A stretch of 64,000 nt of DNA from NCBI GenBank assembly GCA_902806565.1, contig CADCXA010000012.1, forward strand, positions 62,001-126,000, in the 5' to 3' direction. A model generated the notes under the pieces. That model was not told where the DNA came from. It was given only the letters and a program-made list of their open reading frames with translations, and ran no database searches. The position numbers were made by a program, and so were the translations under genes. Source of the DNA: Hypoxylon rubiginosum. Its lineage: Eukaryota > Ascomycota > Sordariomycetes > Xylariales > Hypoxylaceae. Shown here in pieces: positions 11,919 through 23,700 of the stretch (the stretch's first letter is position 1; each line of letters begins with the position of its first letter).

Positions 11919-14185
11919 ATGGCGTTGATAATAACAAAGGCCGACATTCGGCTTCATTTGCTATGCATTTTCTTTGCAGTCGGCTCGTTTGTATGGGGGT
12001 AAGTCTGTCTACGTTAAATCCCTTCAAGAAAAAAAAGTCAACCATTAGCATACTCCCCTTGATTCTTAACATCAAGTCGTCTATACTAGTGTTAAGAGCC
12101 GCTTCTAACCTATTTTACTCTGTATAGGTACAATGTCGGGATCTTATCTTCAGTCTTAGTCCATCCTGGATTCGTCGAGGCCATGGGTCATCCTAGCCCA
12201 TCGCGAAAGGGGGTGATCACTGCCATCTACTACTTAGGAACTTGGTACGCGTCAAGACATTCCCTGATAACCCTTTTTATGAATTATAGACACTAATTGC
12301 CGGAATAGTGAGTGGATCTATAGAGGTAGCGGACGGGGAGAAAAATGGCTCCCCGAAAACTCCTCCCCGTGGGGAAGCACGCGGTGTAAGGCTAACGCGA
12401 GCCAGGGATAAGCTACGTATTCCTTTCTCATACGGCCAGCGACTACTTCGGGAGGCGGTACGCGGCCCTTACCGGCATCTTCACCGTCGCCGTCGGCAAT
12501 GCCTTCGAATGTGGCGCTTCAGGCGACGGGGCATATGCCATGATGATCGTCGGTCGTATCATATCGGGTATTGGCGTCGGCATGCTGTCGACTTCTGTAC
12601 CATTATATCAGAGGTATTTATTCTCTTCACCCTGCGATTGACCTGGAAGAAAATAGATACCATGTACTGACATATTTGACTCCAGTGAGGTGGCCCCGGC
12701 TGGTAAGCGTGGTAAATACGTCGTCCTGAACCATGTCGGCTTCGTTGCTGGCCTGGCTGCCGGATTTTGGTAAATATTCCCAAGCCCCTTTCTGGCATAT
12801 TCTGAGACAGGGGCCCTTGATTAACACGCTCTCGTAGGGTTGGATATGGCGTTACTTTCTGGAACACCACCGAGCATGATATATACGTATCATGGAGATT
12901 CTCTCTCGCCGTCATCTTGATACCGTGCCTGATCTTCGGCGTCGGCCTCCCGTTCCTCCCAGAGACGTAAGTCGCGTTGCCAAGGTTTGGTTATCTCACT
13001 GCTCGATGATACTGACGTGAGCCGGAACACCTAGGCCTCGCTGGCTCATAGAGCACGACCACCACGACGAGGCGCGCAGGTCGCTGTACTGGCTGCGCGA
13101 GGGCAGCTTCACCGAGGAGCAGATCGACGCGGAGCTGTCGAGCATCCGGGAGAACGTCGACGAGCACCGCTCCCAGAGCACGAGCTGGACGGTGCTGTTC
13201 ACGGACCGCAACCTGTTCAACCGGCTGTGGCGCGCGTCGCTGTTGCAGTTCATGGCGCAGATGTGCGGCGCTACCGCCATGAAGTCAGTAGCTTTATGAA
13301 GGATAGATGCGTACCATCTAACTGACAACCACCGTTTAGGTACTACCTGCCGACACTGTTCGCGAAGCTCGGCCTGCCCACCCGCGTCACGCTCATGGCC
13401 GGCGGCATCGAGTCTACGCTCAAGATCGGCATGACGGTCATTGAGATGTTCCTCATCGACCGGCTCGGCCGGAGGGTCACGCTGACGGCCGGGTGTGTCG
13501 CAATGGGGCTCGGGATGTTGGTAAGTGGTCACATCTGATCTATCGATATTCCTTGCGCCTCCATTCGTATGCGACATTTGCTAATATGGGTTGGCTGGAA
13601 GATCAACGGAGTCTTGGGTCAGGTGTACCCGGATAACACGAACAGCGCCGCCGACGTAGCCTGCATCGTGTTTATTTTCATATACGCTTTGGGCTACAGC
13701 ATGGGTTTCGGGCCGGCGGCGTGGGTGTACGGATCCGAGGTGAGCTTTATTGACTATTTTATCATCAAAAACACCCAACACTAACGCAGACTCAGATATT
13801 CCCGACTTCGGTCCGCGCTCGGGGGCTAAACTTCTCTGCGTCCGGCGGTGCCATCGGCTCCATCGTCGTGGCCCAGGTCTGGCCCGTCGGCATCGATACT
13901 ATCGGCTCTAACATTTACTTCTTTTTCATGGCGGTCAACTTTGTCTGCATCCCGGTAAGCCTGCTAACGCATATCGCACCCGCTCGTACTAGATCTCTTT
14001 TGCCCGATGTCGTGTTTCTAATCCCGTGCTAGATTATCGTTCTGCTCTACCCCGAGACCAAGGGCCGACCGCTGGAAGATATGGATTCGCTTTTCAACCA
14101 GACTATCGCGGGGGTCGAGGGGGAGATAGACGAGCATACAGAGCCTGTTCTGCCGAAGAATGTTAGCAACTCGTCACGGAGCTGA
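11919..14185 (+). CDS. MFS sugar porter (hexose/quinate-type); one splice junction breaks the frame
   Basis: Ten-exon model: 11919-11998, 12128-12244, about 12406-12613, 12686-12769, 12838-12966, 13035-13283, 13340-13520, 13602-13739, 13796-13954 and 14033-14185. Corrected length is 498 residues. Landmarks: TM1 FVWGYNVGILSS, GHPSPSRKG, ASDYFGRRYAALTG, GRIISGIGVGMLSTSVPLYQ, FLPETPRWLIE, QFMAQMCGATAMKYYLPTLF, YSMGFGPAAWVYGSEIFPTS, and PETKGRPLEDMD. These are the sugar-porter PESPR/PETKG signatures. All junctions keep phase except exon 2/3: the donor at 12245 and the only good acceptor (AG 12404-12405) leave one extra G before ATAAGCTAC, and this intron is about 160 nt while the others are 50-130. 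Without correction the protein stops early in TM2. ATG 11916 could also be the start. Probably proton-coupled sugar import at the plasma membrane. Confidence 0.85.
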
Positions 14186-14501
14186 GGTTTGAGAGGCCTT
14201 GGCCAAACGATCGTAAAACTTGATCAGTTATGATCACGATAGTTATTAAACCTCTTGAACGAAGCTGCGGAAGTAGCAGGCATGAAGTTGCTTCTCAGTG
14301 AATGCCAAACGCTGGAATAACTTGTATTAGCAAACTCGTGCCTTAGGAACTAATGGCCCATAGATTGCCTCCTTTCCGTCTTAACAGCGCTGGTTGGTGA
14401 GCAGAAACAGGACCGTATTTATTGGTATCTACCAAAACGCCACCCAAATGCAATTAAAACTCTCGTTATCATAACCAAACAATCAAGTAATCTTGAGGGT
14501 C
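14186..14501. other. Convergent intergenic region
   Basis: This 316-bp gap separates the stop of the sugar porter and the stop of the DysF peroxin gene. I see no structure beyond AT-rich 3' UTR-like sequence. Confidence 0.4.
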
Positions 14502-16405
14502 TCATTCAAGGCCCATCACGACCTCGTCGCCAATGCCCCACGACCCTTGATCCCTTTGATGCCCTTGAATCTCTAGCTCAAGGGCTGGAGTCAAGCTTCC
14601 TTCGTCTTCGTTCGAGCGTAAACTAGCCGCTTCGCTCGTTCTCCTAGAACGCCGCGTGCCGCCCGTATTCCGTCGACGCAATGAAGGACCTGACATTCTG
14701 AACCTAGCCGACTTGGATGAAGTGCTAAGCATCGAGACGGCGTCGTCCTCCTCTTTCAATGCGTCCTTTTCCGGCTCCAAGTTTATAGATGATGTCTCTG
14801 GAATTGAAGTTGAGAGGGTAGCAGTCGGCTCTGCCTTCTCTAAGCTAGGCGTTTGAGCAGCCGGCGGCCGCGCAGGCAGTTCAGGTGGCGGCGGAGAAGC
14901 CGAACCAGCCGAAACTTCGACAAGCTCAGCATCACGATACCACTTGCGCCGGCGCGTCCACCGTCCCCAGCCATCATTACCTCGCCGACCGTTCTGCCAC
15001 TGTTTGGCCGTAAGTAAGACTTCACACAGGCAGTCAAAGCTAATATCATGAAACTTACCTTGTTGTCGTAGAAGACCCACCCATTCTTGCCGGCTTCTGT
15101 ATCGTAATCCGCCTCGTCTAGGTCAGGTGCACCGTCGACTCGCCATTTGCTCCCTTCGACCCACCTCCACTTCGCGTGCCCTTCTTCTACCTCTGGTAGT
15201 TCGAACTCGTCCTTCGGAGGGACCGCGTTATTGTGCTCGTCCGTCCAAGCCGAACGTTCGTAGGCGAATAGACTATTAGTCCATCCCAACCCTAGCCAGC
15301 GCCTCTGGTTTTCATATATGATGAACGTGAAACGTACGCCCGTGTCCTTGGCTCCCGAGCGGCCAGTGCGCTTCAGAGCCTCCGTCAAGGCGGATGGCGA
15401 TGTTTTCCCATTCTGGCCCGGTTTCTTGGTGTTGGAGGTGCTGAGAGCATCGGCTTTGGTGCCATTGGCACTTTCAGGTTTCGTCTTGGCCGGCTCTTCG
15501 AACTGCAACCCCGTTACGAATTTTGATAGTCTTCGAATAGTGGCGCTCCGCCAGAGTAGCGTCCGGGACACCCGACAGACCCTCGAGTGCCACGTAAGTA
15601 TGAGTGTACCAAACACCAAGACGACCCTCTTCGTTGTGATGATTCTAAGCGGCGGCAGGGTCAAGGCGACCCAGACGGGAGTAATGGCGACTATCCGAAC
15701 GAACAACGTCGTGAGTGCAGGTCTCGTGGTTGCGCTCGTTGCCGTCCGCTGGGTAGACAGAAAATCGGTCATCTGGAGTAGAGGCTCGAGTAGAATATTA
15801 CACCTAGTAGTGAAGACCTTGACGGTGTCGACTATCTCATCCAATGTCTTTTGATGTCTCGTACTAGTGACCTCGCTGGCATTGCGCTGGTACGAGCCGT
15901 TCGCAGCACCTCCGGCGACCGGCCCCGTCGTCTTCTTGTCCTTGTTACCAGCCGCACTCGGGTGTTCCGTCCAACCACTGCTAGACAACGGACTGTATCT
16001 TCGGCCGTACATGCCACCTATGATGCCCATGACCACCACGATAGGGCCGGCAAAACGCACGACGACGTCTCCATACTGCACTGCCGCCCAGAAGACCACG
16101 AGTACTAAGAAGCTCTCCCACGGATCCCCCGTGGTCCAGGTTAACAGGCCTACTAGTTTGTTTAGAGGCAGGAGGAACGGGTGGCTGTAGGCGAGAGCGC
16201 GAGTGACCTGGGGTGGGGTGGCAAGCAGTAAAGGCGACTTCTGGTGTACGAGGATAGTTGACCTTCGTTTGGCGGCCGAGGCGGCGGTGGAAAGGTTGGC
16301 AGGAGAGAAGGAAGCGTAGGTGGGAGGAGCGTAGGTAGGGGGAAGGTCGGAAGGGGTAGCGAAGCCGTCGACGTCGCCGCGGGGAATGGATTTTGGGGTC
16401 GACAT
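14502..16405 (-). CDS. Peroxisomal integral membrane protein with DysF domain (Pex23/Pex24/Pex30 type)
   Basis: 614 residues in two exons, 16405-15059 and 14999-14502, joined in phase at FYDNK/WQNGRRG. The N-terminus is Pro-rich (PPTYAPPTYASF). Two hydrophobic blocks follow: TWTTGDPWESFLVLVVFWAA with a second span reaching MGIIGGMYG, and later LFVRIVAITPVWVALTLPP. The C-terminal half has the split dysferlin signature: FIIYENQRRWLGLGW (DysF-N), then KWRWVEGSKWRVD, GWVFYDNKW and WTRRRKWYR (DysF-C). This is the architecture of fungal Pex23-family proteins, which shape the ER-peroxisome contact and control peroxisome number and size. The tail is Ser/Arg-rich and probably disordered. Which of the Pex23/24/28-32 paralogues it is cannot be decided by eye. 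Confidence 0.88.
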
Positions 16406-17688
16406 GTGTGTCAGCCAAGGCGTATCCTAGAAGGCAGAAGAAGTAGAAATATGAATGTTAGCCTTTTCAATAGTAAAACATCTTGAGGTATAGAATTGGA
16501 GTATGGGTAAGTTGTGTTGTGTTATGTTGTATGATGTTCTGTTCTATTCTGTTTGTTATGTTGTGTTGTGTTATGTCATGTAATGTTAGTGTTGATGATG
16601 TCTGCCTGTTGTAGAAGCTGTAGGCCTTTGCTTGGCTTTGGCTTTGGCTTAAGCTTGAGTCTCCAAGGTTTGGACGGGAATATGCCGAGGCTAACGCACT
16701 TTAGGTGATCAATGGGGGCGCTCGATGACGCCTTCGCCTTCATCAGAGTTGGGGGAAGGAATGCAACTCATTACATAGGCAAGAATTAAAAAGAAACAAT
16801 AACTTACCAGAGCTGCCATCAAGGGCTGTAATTGAAACAGAGATCGCTGCAACACGATCCAAGCCGGTTCTTTTGGGTGGGTTCAGCTACACTAAATAAA
16901 TGTGCTTGATTAATAAATAACCCGAGCTTTTAGTCGACAGCTGACTTCCCATAAGACAGGATCCCTAAGACCACAAGACACAACCGAAGGACCGGAAGAC
17001 CTCCCACTGTTCTTCCTGCACTTAACACGACGTCATTTGACGATCGCGAAGGGTACAAGTTACAGGGTACAGGAATAATCTCCGCGTTAGGTATGCAAGT
17101 ATATGCAAGTATATGCAAGTAGGCATAACTTAACTTGCCTTGACAAGATTCCGTAGCTTACCTATATGTACACATGGTATACTCATGTATGTAAGAAGTC
17201 AATAGAAAAAGGATGATCAAGATATTTCGCATTTAATCTATTGGGGAATCCTATCGAATTTAAAGCACCGACTAAACCTTTTATATGACGCTGTCAGCAA
17301 TTCTTTGTCCGCCCCGGAAAAGATATTCAATGTAACTATGACCTTACCTGGGTAGGCATTAATTGCCCACATTGTCTAGCTCAACTACCCTATTGAGACT
17401 AGCCTCATCAACTTAGCAGGGCTATCCGGGTCTAGTGCGGGGAGGAATAATCCCCTCGGTATTTTGCGTATTTTCACATGCAATCACTTTAAAGAGAGCA
17501 ACCTCAAGTATAATAAAGCGCGATGGGGATTTTTACATCTCTAAGACCATTCATACTATAACGTGCCACGAGAGCACATTAAAAGCGTGAACAGGTATCA
17601 TTTATACCCCTTCCCCCTTATAGCACACTCGCCATCTCATGTAGACCCTGAGCCCCCTAGTGTAGACCCCCCTTAACTAGACAGCATA
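16406..17688. other. Intergenic region with simple repeats
   Basis: About 1.3 kb upstream of the peroxin gene and downstream of the next minus-strand gene. It holds a degenerate TTGTGTTATG-type low-complexity block at about 16511-16590 and a 10-bp tandem repeat (ATGCAAGTAT, nearly three copies) at 17093-17120. No coding signal was seen. Confidence 0.45.
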
Positions 17689-20600
17689 TCACGATTCTAT
17701 GCACTTAATGCCTGGGTTTACACTTCGGAGCCATCGAATAAACCCACGAGCCTGTATCTTCCCAATTTCTAGCTTGCTTTGCTTGGTTCGACCAAAAACA
17801 AGTCTCCATGATGAGCCACATTTGTTCTTCAGTGCTAGGACGCTGTTTCCATTAGATCCCGCGATTGGTTCGCGCGAGAAACTGGCGATCTCTGTGGGGT
17901 CGACCGCAACGTTTAACAGCCCCCCTCTGGTAGCTGCTTTCATGCGGTCGGCACTATAGAAGAGTTTCACACAATCTTCATCTTCGTTCGACCTTTCCCA
18001 CGATGTCACCCCATTGCTGAATAGCGACAATTCGTAGTCGGGGTTGGCATCCGCAATGTCGTCGGCGAACTCGATATGGGTCATAGAAGCCGCGCCTGGA
18101 GCTGCGGGTTCGGCAGATGGAATGGTAGAATCGCTTGTCTTCGGGTTTTCCTCGCATAGAGTCTGCTCAAATTTTCCAATCAAGGGATCGCCTATGCTTG
18201 GAGTGTCCGGAGTAGCCGGTACAGCGTTTGGTCTGTCTTCGCGGCTGTACAATGTTTCCTTGCTGTAGGCCTTATTGAAAGTGGGGGATCGGAGGCTGAC
18301 TCTGCTGCTTGAAAGTTCCGGTACTGTGCCGTTCATTGAGGTCGTCTCCTCCTTCTCCTCCTTCTCCTCCCTCTTCCTCTTTCTCGCCCCCTCGCTTTGG
18401 TACTGGTAGTGTGAAGAGTGAGAATCACTATTGGCGGTAGACGTCGATCTTTCTAATCGACTATCGCCTCGCGTTACGTCGGTAGCATTTTCTTTTCGGC
18501 TATTCGCATCATGTATTGGTTTCTCATGAGGCGTTTGTGAGTCCGTTAAGGATGAGCAGGTGTTTGGTGAATAGCATGCCTGTATTGCAAGCTTGTGTGC
18601 TGAACCCATGGCTGTAGACTCTGATGTCATTGAAGGCCCCTCTTGTATCTCATGAGTCTCCCGTGCCCCATGAGTTTCCTGTGCCTCATGAGCCTCTTGG
18701 GTATCGGCTGCTCCTTCCGCTCTGTGCTCGGCATCTTGCCCTCTTAGTTGATAGAATGCCCAAGGTCGATTGCTAGCGTTATCTCTAATCCATTCCTCTA
18801 CTTCGAAGTCGAGATTTTCATCAATTTCCTTATCATCGATGCCACCATCATGAATATCCGATGCAGATGTGGAATAGTCGTCGTCGCCTGAAACCTCGCC
18901 CCCTCTCTCTTGCAACTGCTTCATCATCTTTTCGGTTTCTGTCGACAGGTTCGATGCTGCGTCCGATCCAGAATCCGAATCATCCGAGTCGTCGCTATCT
19001 GCTGACGGGTCGGGGTTTCCTAGAGGAGCCTCGGCGGATGTCTTAGAGTAAGAAGATGGAGGGCGGAGTTCCAAAGCTACATGAGTTCCAACACGTGAGC
19101 AAGGCTGATCGAGCAATAAAGGATAGCAACTCTTACCATTGAGCCGCGATTTTTCCCGGTCCTCCCATGTCTTGAACCCTTCCCTCTCGGCAATCCACCG
19201 ACGCGCAGCGTTGAAGGGATGATCGGGCCTGTCTGGTGCCTTACGCTTATACAAGGGAAACTTGAGCAGATCTGCGGCAGGAAACCACGCTACTGTTTGC
19301 GACTGGTCAAAAAACATGACGGGAAATCTCCTCAACTCAACTTTCGGTCCGCCGTCTTCATAGCCCGGTGCCCAACCAACGATCTTCCTCGAGTCGTAGC
19401 TATAGCAATTCGGAGGATGTGAAGTCTTCTTTAAAAGACCGGTATCATGAAGATCGGTGTCTTTTAGGCCACTTCCCGTCTGGTCGTCCCATCCGAGAAT
19501 CATCACAGGATATATCTCACCTTTCTTGCATCCGTTGACTTTCCAGTGACCATAATATATGTGAAAAGTTTTGGGGTTAGTAATCGCACTCTGTGGTGAC
19601 GATGCATCTTTAGTTTCCCGACCACTCTCGGTCGACGGCCTTCCTAAAGTGGCTTCTTTTTCTTGGGTCGGGCCTGAATTAGTAGCACAAGAAGCCGAAG
19701 CTCCTTTTGCCACCTGTCCATTTGACTGTCGTTTTCGGCGGTTTATCTCGAGTCGATTCCCTTTGAAACCGAGAGGTTTGTAGCCATTCGCATAAGCTTT
19801 CTCTACGATTTCATTATGTAAGCGGACCTGAGTCTCATCACAATCTAGTACCCTATATCCGAGCGCCTTCACAGCAGAATCCCTATTCCTGTCTGGAAGA
19901 CCGTGGCTTGAACCATTAAGGTGCCTCGCAGCCCCCGCGACTGGATTGAGCGTGAAGTGAAGACTATGCTGCTCGCACTTTACGATATACCATTTCTTGC
20001 TGTGAACTGGCCACTCAACGATGGTGTGCTTATACTTAGCGTCGCCATTCTGATAGACTTCGTCAAATGTGATTGTACGCTCTGGCTGCTGGCTTGGCTG
20101 GCTGATTGGTGCCGAGACAGGGGTGCGAAGGGAGTTGGTAGAGGTGTCGATGGAGGTGTCGAGATGCGGTCGTTTAGGAGGAAGCTCTTCAGACGCGGAC
20201 GCCTTGCGTTTTTTAGGCTGGGTCTGGACGCGCATCACCAGACGTTGCTCACCGTTGATGACTTCTGACTGAACGGTACAGGCCAAGGGTTTGGTTAACT
20301 TGAGTCGCTGGACTGGATTCGGAGACGCGAAGGAATTCAAAGGCATCGGTTGGTGATCTCTCTTCGGGCCGACAGGACCAATACTTACATCTTTTAGCTG
20401 CGGTGCGCCACTGCCTTCGGTAGCGGAAGGTGATCGTTTGGTCTGAGCCATGTTGAGCCTGAGTTTCTCGTGGTAGGCAATTTCCTTGCGCGCCCGTTGA
20501 TCTTTGTGGGACTTCTGGGCAAGCTCAGTCTGTTTCTTGTGGCTATTTTCAATCTGCCGCAGGTCATAGTTGAGAGCTTTCTCAGCCATCGGCAAGACAA

Positions 20601-20799
20601 GATCTTGATACAAGCTCGAAGGCACAGTGGCCTTCAACCTTTGGAGATTGGTATCATTGACTTCGCGAAGTTCTTGCTTCTCTTTCTCGAACAGGTCGTT
20701 GAGAAAAGCGATGTCGGATTCATGTTTTACTTTTAAATGGTGCTTCTCTTCATTCCACATCTGGTGGAAGCCCAGGGCAGCTGAAGAACCCATTCTCAT
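17689..20799 (-). CDS. Conserved fungal protein with coiled coil and C-x2-H/H-x5-H motif, function unknown
   Basis: The frame is 1036 codons. A stopless 60-nt segment at 19136-19077 has a perfect donor (GTAAGA) and TAG acceptor and is probably an in-frame intron, giving 1016 residues. Start is uncertain between MRMGSS and the next Met (MGSS). Residues about 20-120 are charged and helical, likely coiled coil. A basic region (PKKRKASASEELPPKRP) could be a nuclear localisation signal. Around 255-300 lies HTIVEWPVHSKKWYIVKCEQH, with C275, H278 and then ARHLNGSSHG, spacing that suggests a zinc-binding motif. A second conserved-looking block is HIYYGHWKVNG...EIYPVMILGWDD, then IVGWAPGYEDGGPKVELRRFP. 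The middle is acidic and Ser-rich with degenerate His/Glu/Thr repeats (EAHEAQETHGARETHEIQE). The C-terminal 110 residues look folded. I know no function; a nuclear or chromatin role is inference. Confidence 0.75.
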   Translation of the reverse strand: MRMGSSAALGFHQMWNEEKHHLKVKHESDIAFLNDLFEKEKQELREVNDTNLQRLKATVPSSLYQDLVLPMAEKALNYDLRQIENSHKKQTELAQKSHKDQRARKEIAYHEKLRLNMAQTKRSPSATEGSGAPQLKDVSIGPVGPKRDHQPMPLNSFASPNPVQRLKLTKPLACTVQSEVINGEQRLVMRVQTQPKKRKASASEELPPKRPHLDTSIDTSTNSLRTPVSAPISQPSQQPERTITFDEVYQNGDAKYKHTIVEWPVHSKKWYIVKCEQHSLHFTLNPVAGAARHLNGSSHGLPDRNRDSAVKALGYRVLDCDETQVRLHNEIVEKAYANGYKPLGFKGNRLEINRRKRQSNGQVAKGASASCATNSGPTQEKEATLGRPSTESGRETKDASSPQSAITNPKTFHIYYGHWKVNGCKKGEIYPVMILGWDDQTGSGLKDTDLHDTGLLKKTSHPPNCYSYDSRKIVGWAPGYEDGGPKVELRRFPVMFFDQSQTVAWFPAADLLKFPLYKRKAPDRPDHPFNAARRWIAEREGFKTWEDREKSRLNGKSCYPLLLDQPCSRVGTHVALELRPPSSYSKTSAEAPLGNPDPSADSDDSDDSDSGSDAASNLSTETEKMMKQLQERGGEVSGDDDYSTSASDIHDGGIDDKEIDENLDFEVEEWIRDNASNRPWAFYQLRGQDAEHRAEGAADTQEAHEAQETHGARETHEIQEGPSMTSESTAMGSAHKLAIQACYSPNTCSSLTDSQTPHEKPIHDANSRKENATDVTRGDSRLERSTSTANSDSHSSHYQYQSEGARKRKREEKEEKEETTSMNGTVPELSSSRVSLRSPTFNKAYSKETLYSREDRPNAVPATPDTPSIGDPLIGKFEQTLCEENPKTSDSTIPSAEPAAPGAASMTHIEFADDIADANPDYELSLFSNGVTSWERSNEDEDCVKLFYSADRMKAATRGGLLNVAVDPTEIASFSREPIAGSNGNSVLALKNKCGSSWRLVFGRTKQSKLEIGKIQARGFIRWLRSVNPGIKCIES
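19077..19136 (-). other. Probable in-frame intron
   Basis: Minus-strand GTAAGA donor at 19136 and TAG acceptor ending at 19077, 60 nt, divisible by three and without stop codons. It falls in a Lys/Cys/Leu-rich stretch unlike the disordered, charged surroundings. Whether it is spliced or retained would change the protein by 20 residues. Confidence 0.6.
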
Positions 20800-23700
20800 C
20801 TAGGAGATGGGTGCCAATCCTAAGTCGTTGAAGTTTTTGGTTTGATATCCACGGATAATCCGGAGGATACTAGGTGTGTACCTAGGTGTGGAAAGAGCAA
20901 CCCCGTGAAGGAAATTTAGGTTTATTCTCGGGTTCTGAATTTGGGGAAATATTACCCAGGTAACTTCCTATACATATCTAGATTAGCATCATAATGAGGA
21001 AGGTGCCACCAAAGTAATAGGTAAGACTGAGAGCGTGTCGCTACATGATGAGACAGCTATTAAATATAGCAAGGCCGTATCTTCTCATTTAGTCGTATGG
21101 TAGAAATAAGCGAGATTTTACTGAGCTATCTCGAAGAAAGATAGGACTCTTGGTGAAAATGGTAAATGGGATACTCACCAGGCAAGACGGGGCGGGCGAC
21201 CGTTATGTGGGTATGAGAGGCGTTTGCCGTTGTTTGCAGGTTGCAGGTTCTAAAGTCAAGAAGTTCGGGGAGCTTGTGCACACGTAGGTAGACTTGGGGC
21301 TTGAAGGGGGTTCGATTCGAAAAGACGGAAGCGAAGACACTCAAGTAGAGGATCTAGATAGTTATTAAAAGCAGTATTGCAGCTAGCCATCAGATTGGAA
21401 ATGGAAACCAGTTGTGGCGGCAGCAGTTGGGCAAGTTTCGGTGCTGAAGTTGAATAGACTGGCGTTTAAGCGTGTCCCTCTTAGAAGTGCAAGATTTCAG
21501 ATTGCTGGGCAATCTTCAATGTTGCTCTATAAACATTAGGCATTAGCATGAGGTAGCCGAGGAACACCAGTTGGCTATCGAAAACCGACGTACATGCCCA
21601 AACGCCCATTAGTCCATTAGCTAGGAGGTAGGTATGCCTAGGGTACTTGCACGCGCGCAGAGAGGTAAGAGGTAAGAGGTAAGATAGATCTACTAGACAG
21701 CGGTACTTACCTAGGTACCTGGGAGCTTTAAGCTTCAACTTCAGCTTCAACTTCAGTCTTAGCTTCCAGAGCCCAGCAACAGCTTCCCTTGTACGCATCT
21801 AGGTAGGAGGCAGATACATAGCCTAGCAACTACCACCTGGTACTAGGTAAACCGGGCTATGGATTTGAGTTGCGACTTGCGACTTGCGAGTTGTGGGTTG
21901 TGGGTTGTGGGTGGATAAAGTAGGTGCCAGTCGGATAGCAGCGTTGTCGTGGGTGGATTACTTTAGCTAAGGCGAGGTATTGTAGGGATGCAAGTCGAGA
22001 CAGTCGCAACAATTAAACGAATAGCATATGTAAGTAAACTATATGTACACATGTAAACACTCCAGGTCATGTACTGCCTATCCCGATCACATATGATAAA
22101 TAGGAATGTAATATTTACGAAAGATATGAATACATGTAAGAGAAGAAGGAAAAGCTAAGAGATATCATCTGCTGCTAAATGATTTTTTTTTTGTTAAAAA
22201 AGCTTTTAATTATTTTCCCCTATCAAAGCGTCTATGCATATAAGCCCCCTGTTAGCTGACCAATGTCTTTACACCCAATTGTATGTTACCTATACATAGT
22301 AAAAAAATGAAAAAATAGCGAACCCAATCTAGAACCGAAGATCAGCTTTCATATCCCTGCATTATTTAATGTCGCTACTTACCCAACACATTCTCCATTG
22401 CATCACCGACGAATCGAGGACAGGATGTTGCTTGGAATTCATTTTACTTACTATGTATTCAACATCACTCCCAGCCACTCAGCCACTCTCGGTCGCAGAT
22501 TTCGCTTACCTGGCAATGCCTGTAGTTTTCAAGAGCATTCGCTTAGGGCGACAATATCGCCTGCGAGTCCTGTTTCATATTTCTTAGGTACCTAGGTACG
22601 TACCTACCTGGAGATGTATTTTTTCTAGAACGAGTTCGATAAGGCAAACGCTCGTCCCGATGGTGATTGAATTCTCGGCTTCGCTGTTCATTGGCTCAAG
22701 TTTCCTTGCGTATGGGACTAATCCTAACAGTACCTACATGGTAGCTACTCAGCTAATCTCATCTTCCTAGTAGCTCCTTGGTATGTAAGCAACGCCTTGA
22801 CTACTGCTTTTTTCTTCTTTTTCTTCTTTTTCTTCTTCCATAACCATGGAAACCGTTATAGTCGAGCCCGTTCAGGCACGTTGCTTTACCCCTATTGTCG
22901 TGGGTGGGATAGGCGATCGAGTTTCCATCTTGCTCAGATATCCTAGAAGACGTCGACAATTGCCTCCTTCGCCTCCGCTGCCTAAAACTACTTGATAGCT
23001 GCTGCATTCTTCCCCTCCTTTCCATCGGATTTGCGAGTTACCTGTCCGGCAACGTCTTCCAGCGCCACCAGCTGGCTTTGGCCAATCCGATTCATGCATC
23101 TCGCGCGCTTTCTGCAAGTTTCGGACATGCTAGCACACCTGCTTGTGACACACTGTGTGGTGGCTCATCACAACTCATAATTCTTTCCTCGCCGTCGCAC
23201 GAACCAACAGAATTAGTACCTACCTATAGAAAACGCCACATTCATGCAATGCTGCTCGACCCAGACCAATTGGCTGATTTGTATCGACAGCTCCATATAG
23301 CTCAATATAACAACAACAACATATCAGAGCAGCGGTAGATCTAGGTTCTTCATCTATTGGTGTGCTCAAGGTATCTGCTCGTAACAAAAGGTGGCAAGAT
23401 CTAGAAGATTGCCAGTTATATAAATACCTATGTACATACCACCCACATACAGTGCGAAGGTGGCTTAACCTTCCGTATAAACTTGATCTGTTCCTGTCTT
23501 AGTGCAGCCTCCGTGGCGCCGTGCAGTTTTGGAACAGCGCATACCTATCGCGCAGCATTGGAAACCGGGCCCAACTTTGCTGGTAATATGGCCACCGAGC
23601 GTCTTTTTATCACAAATGGCAAGAAGATTAAGAATACCATACCCAGGTAGTGTCGAGGTGTACACTTGATCGGTTGGTTGCTAAACTATTCCGCTAGGTC

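Noticed and set aside
11665..12075. 136-codon minus-strand frame
   Set aside because: Overlaps the first exon of the sugar porter antisense and shows no domain.
12132..12134. Asn in FVWGYNVG where many sugar porters have Asp (possible loss of proton coupling)
   Set aside because: From memory, this fungal subfamily commonly has Asn here (GYNIG), so it is probably not a mutation.
15318..15854. 178-codon plus-strand frame
   Set aside because: Antisense to the DysF peroxin coding exon, which has clear family motifs.
21296..21325. GGTTCGATTCG resembling a tRNA B-box
   Set aside because: No matching A-box, acceptor stem or anticodon arm could be built around it.
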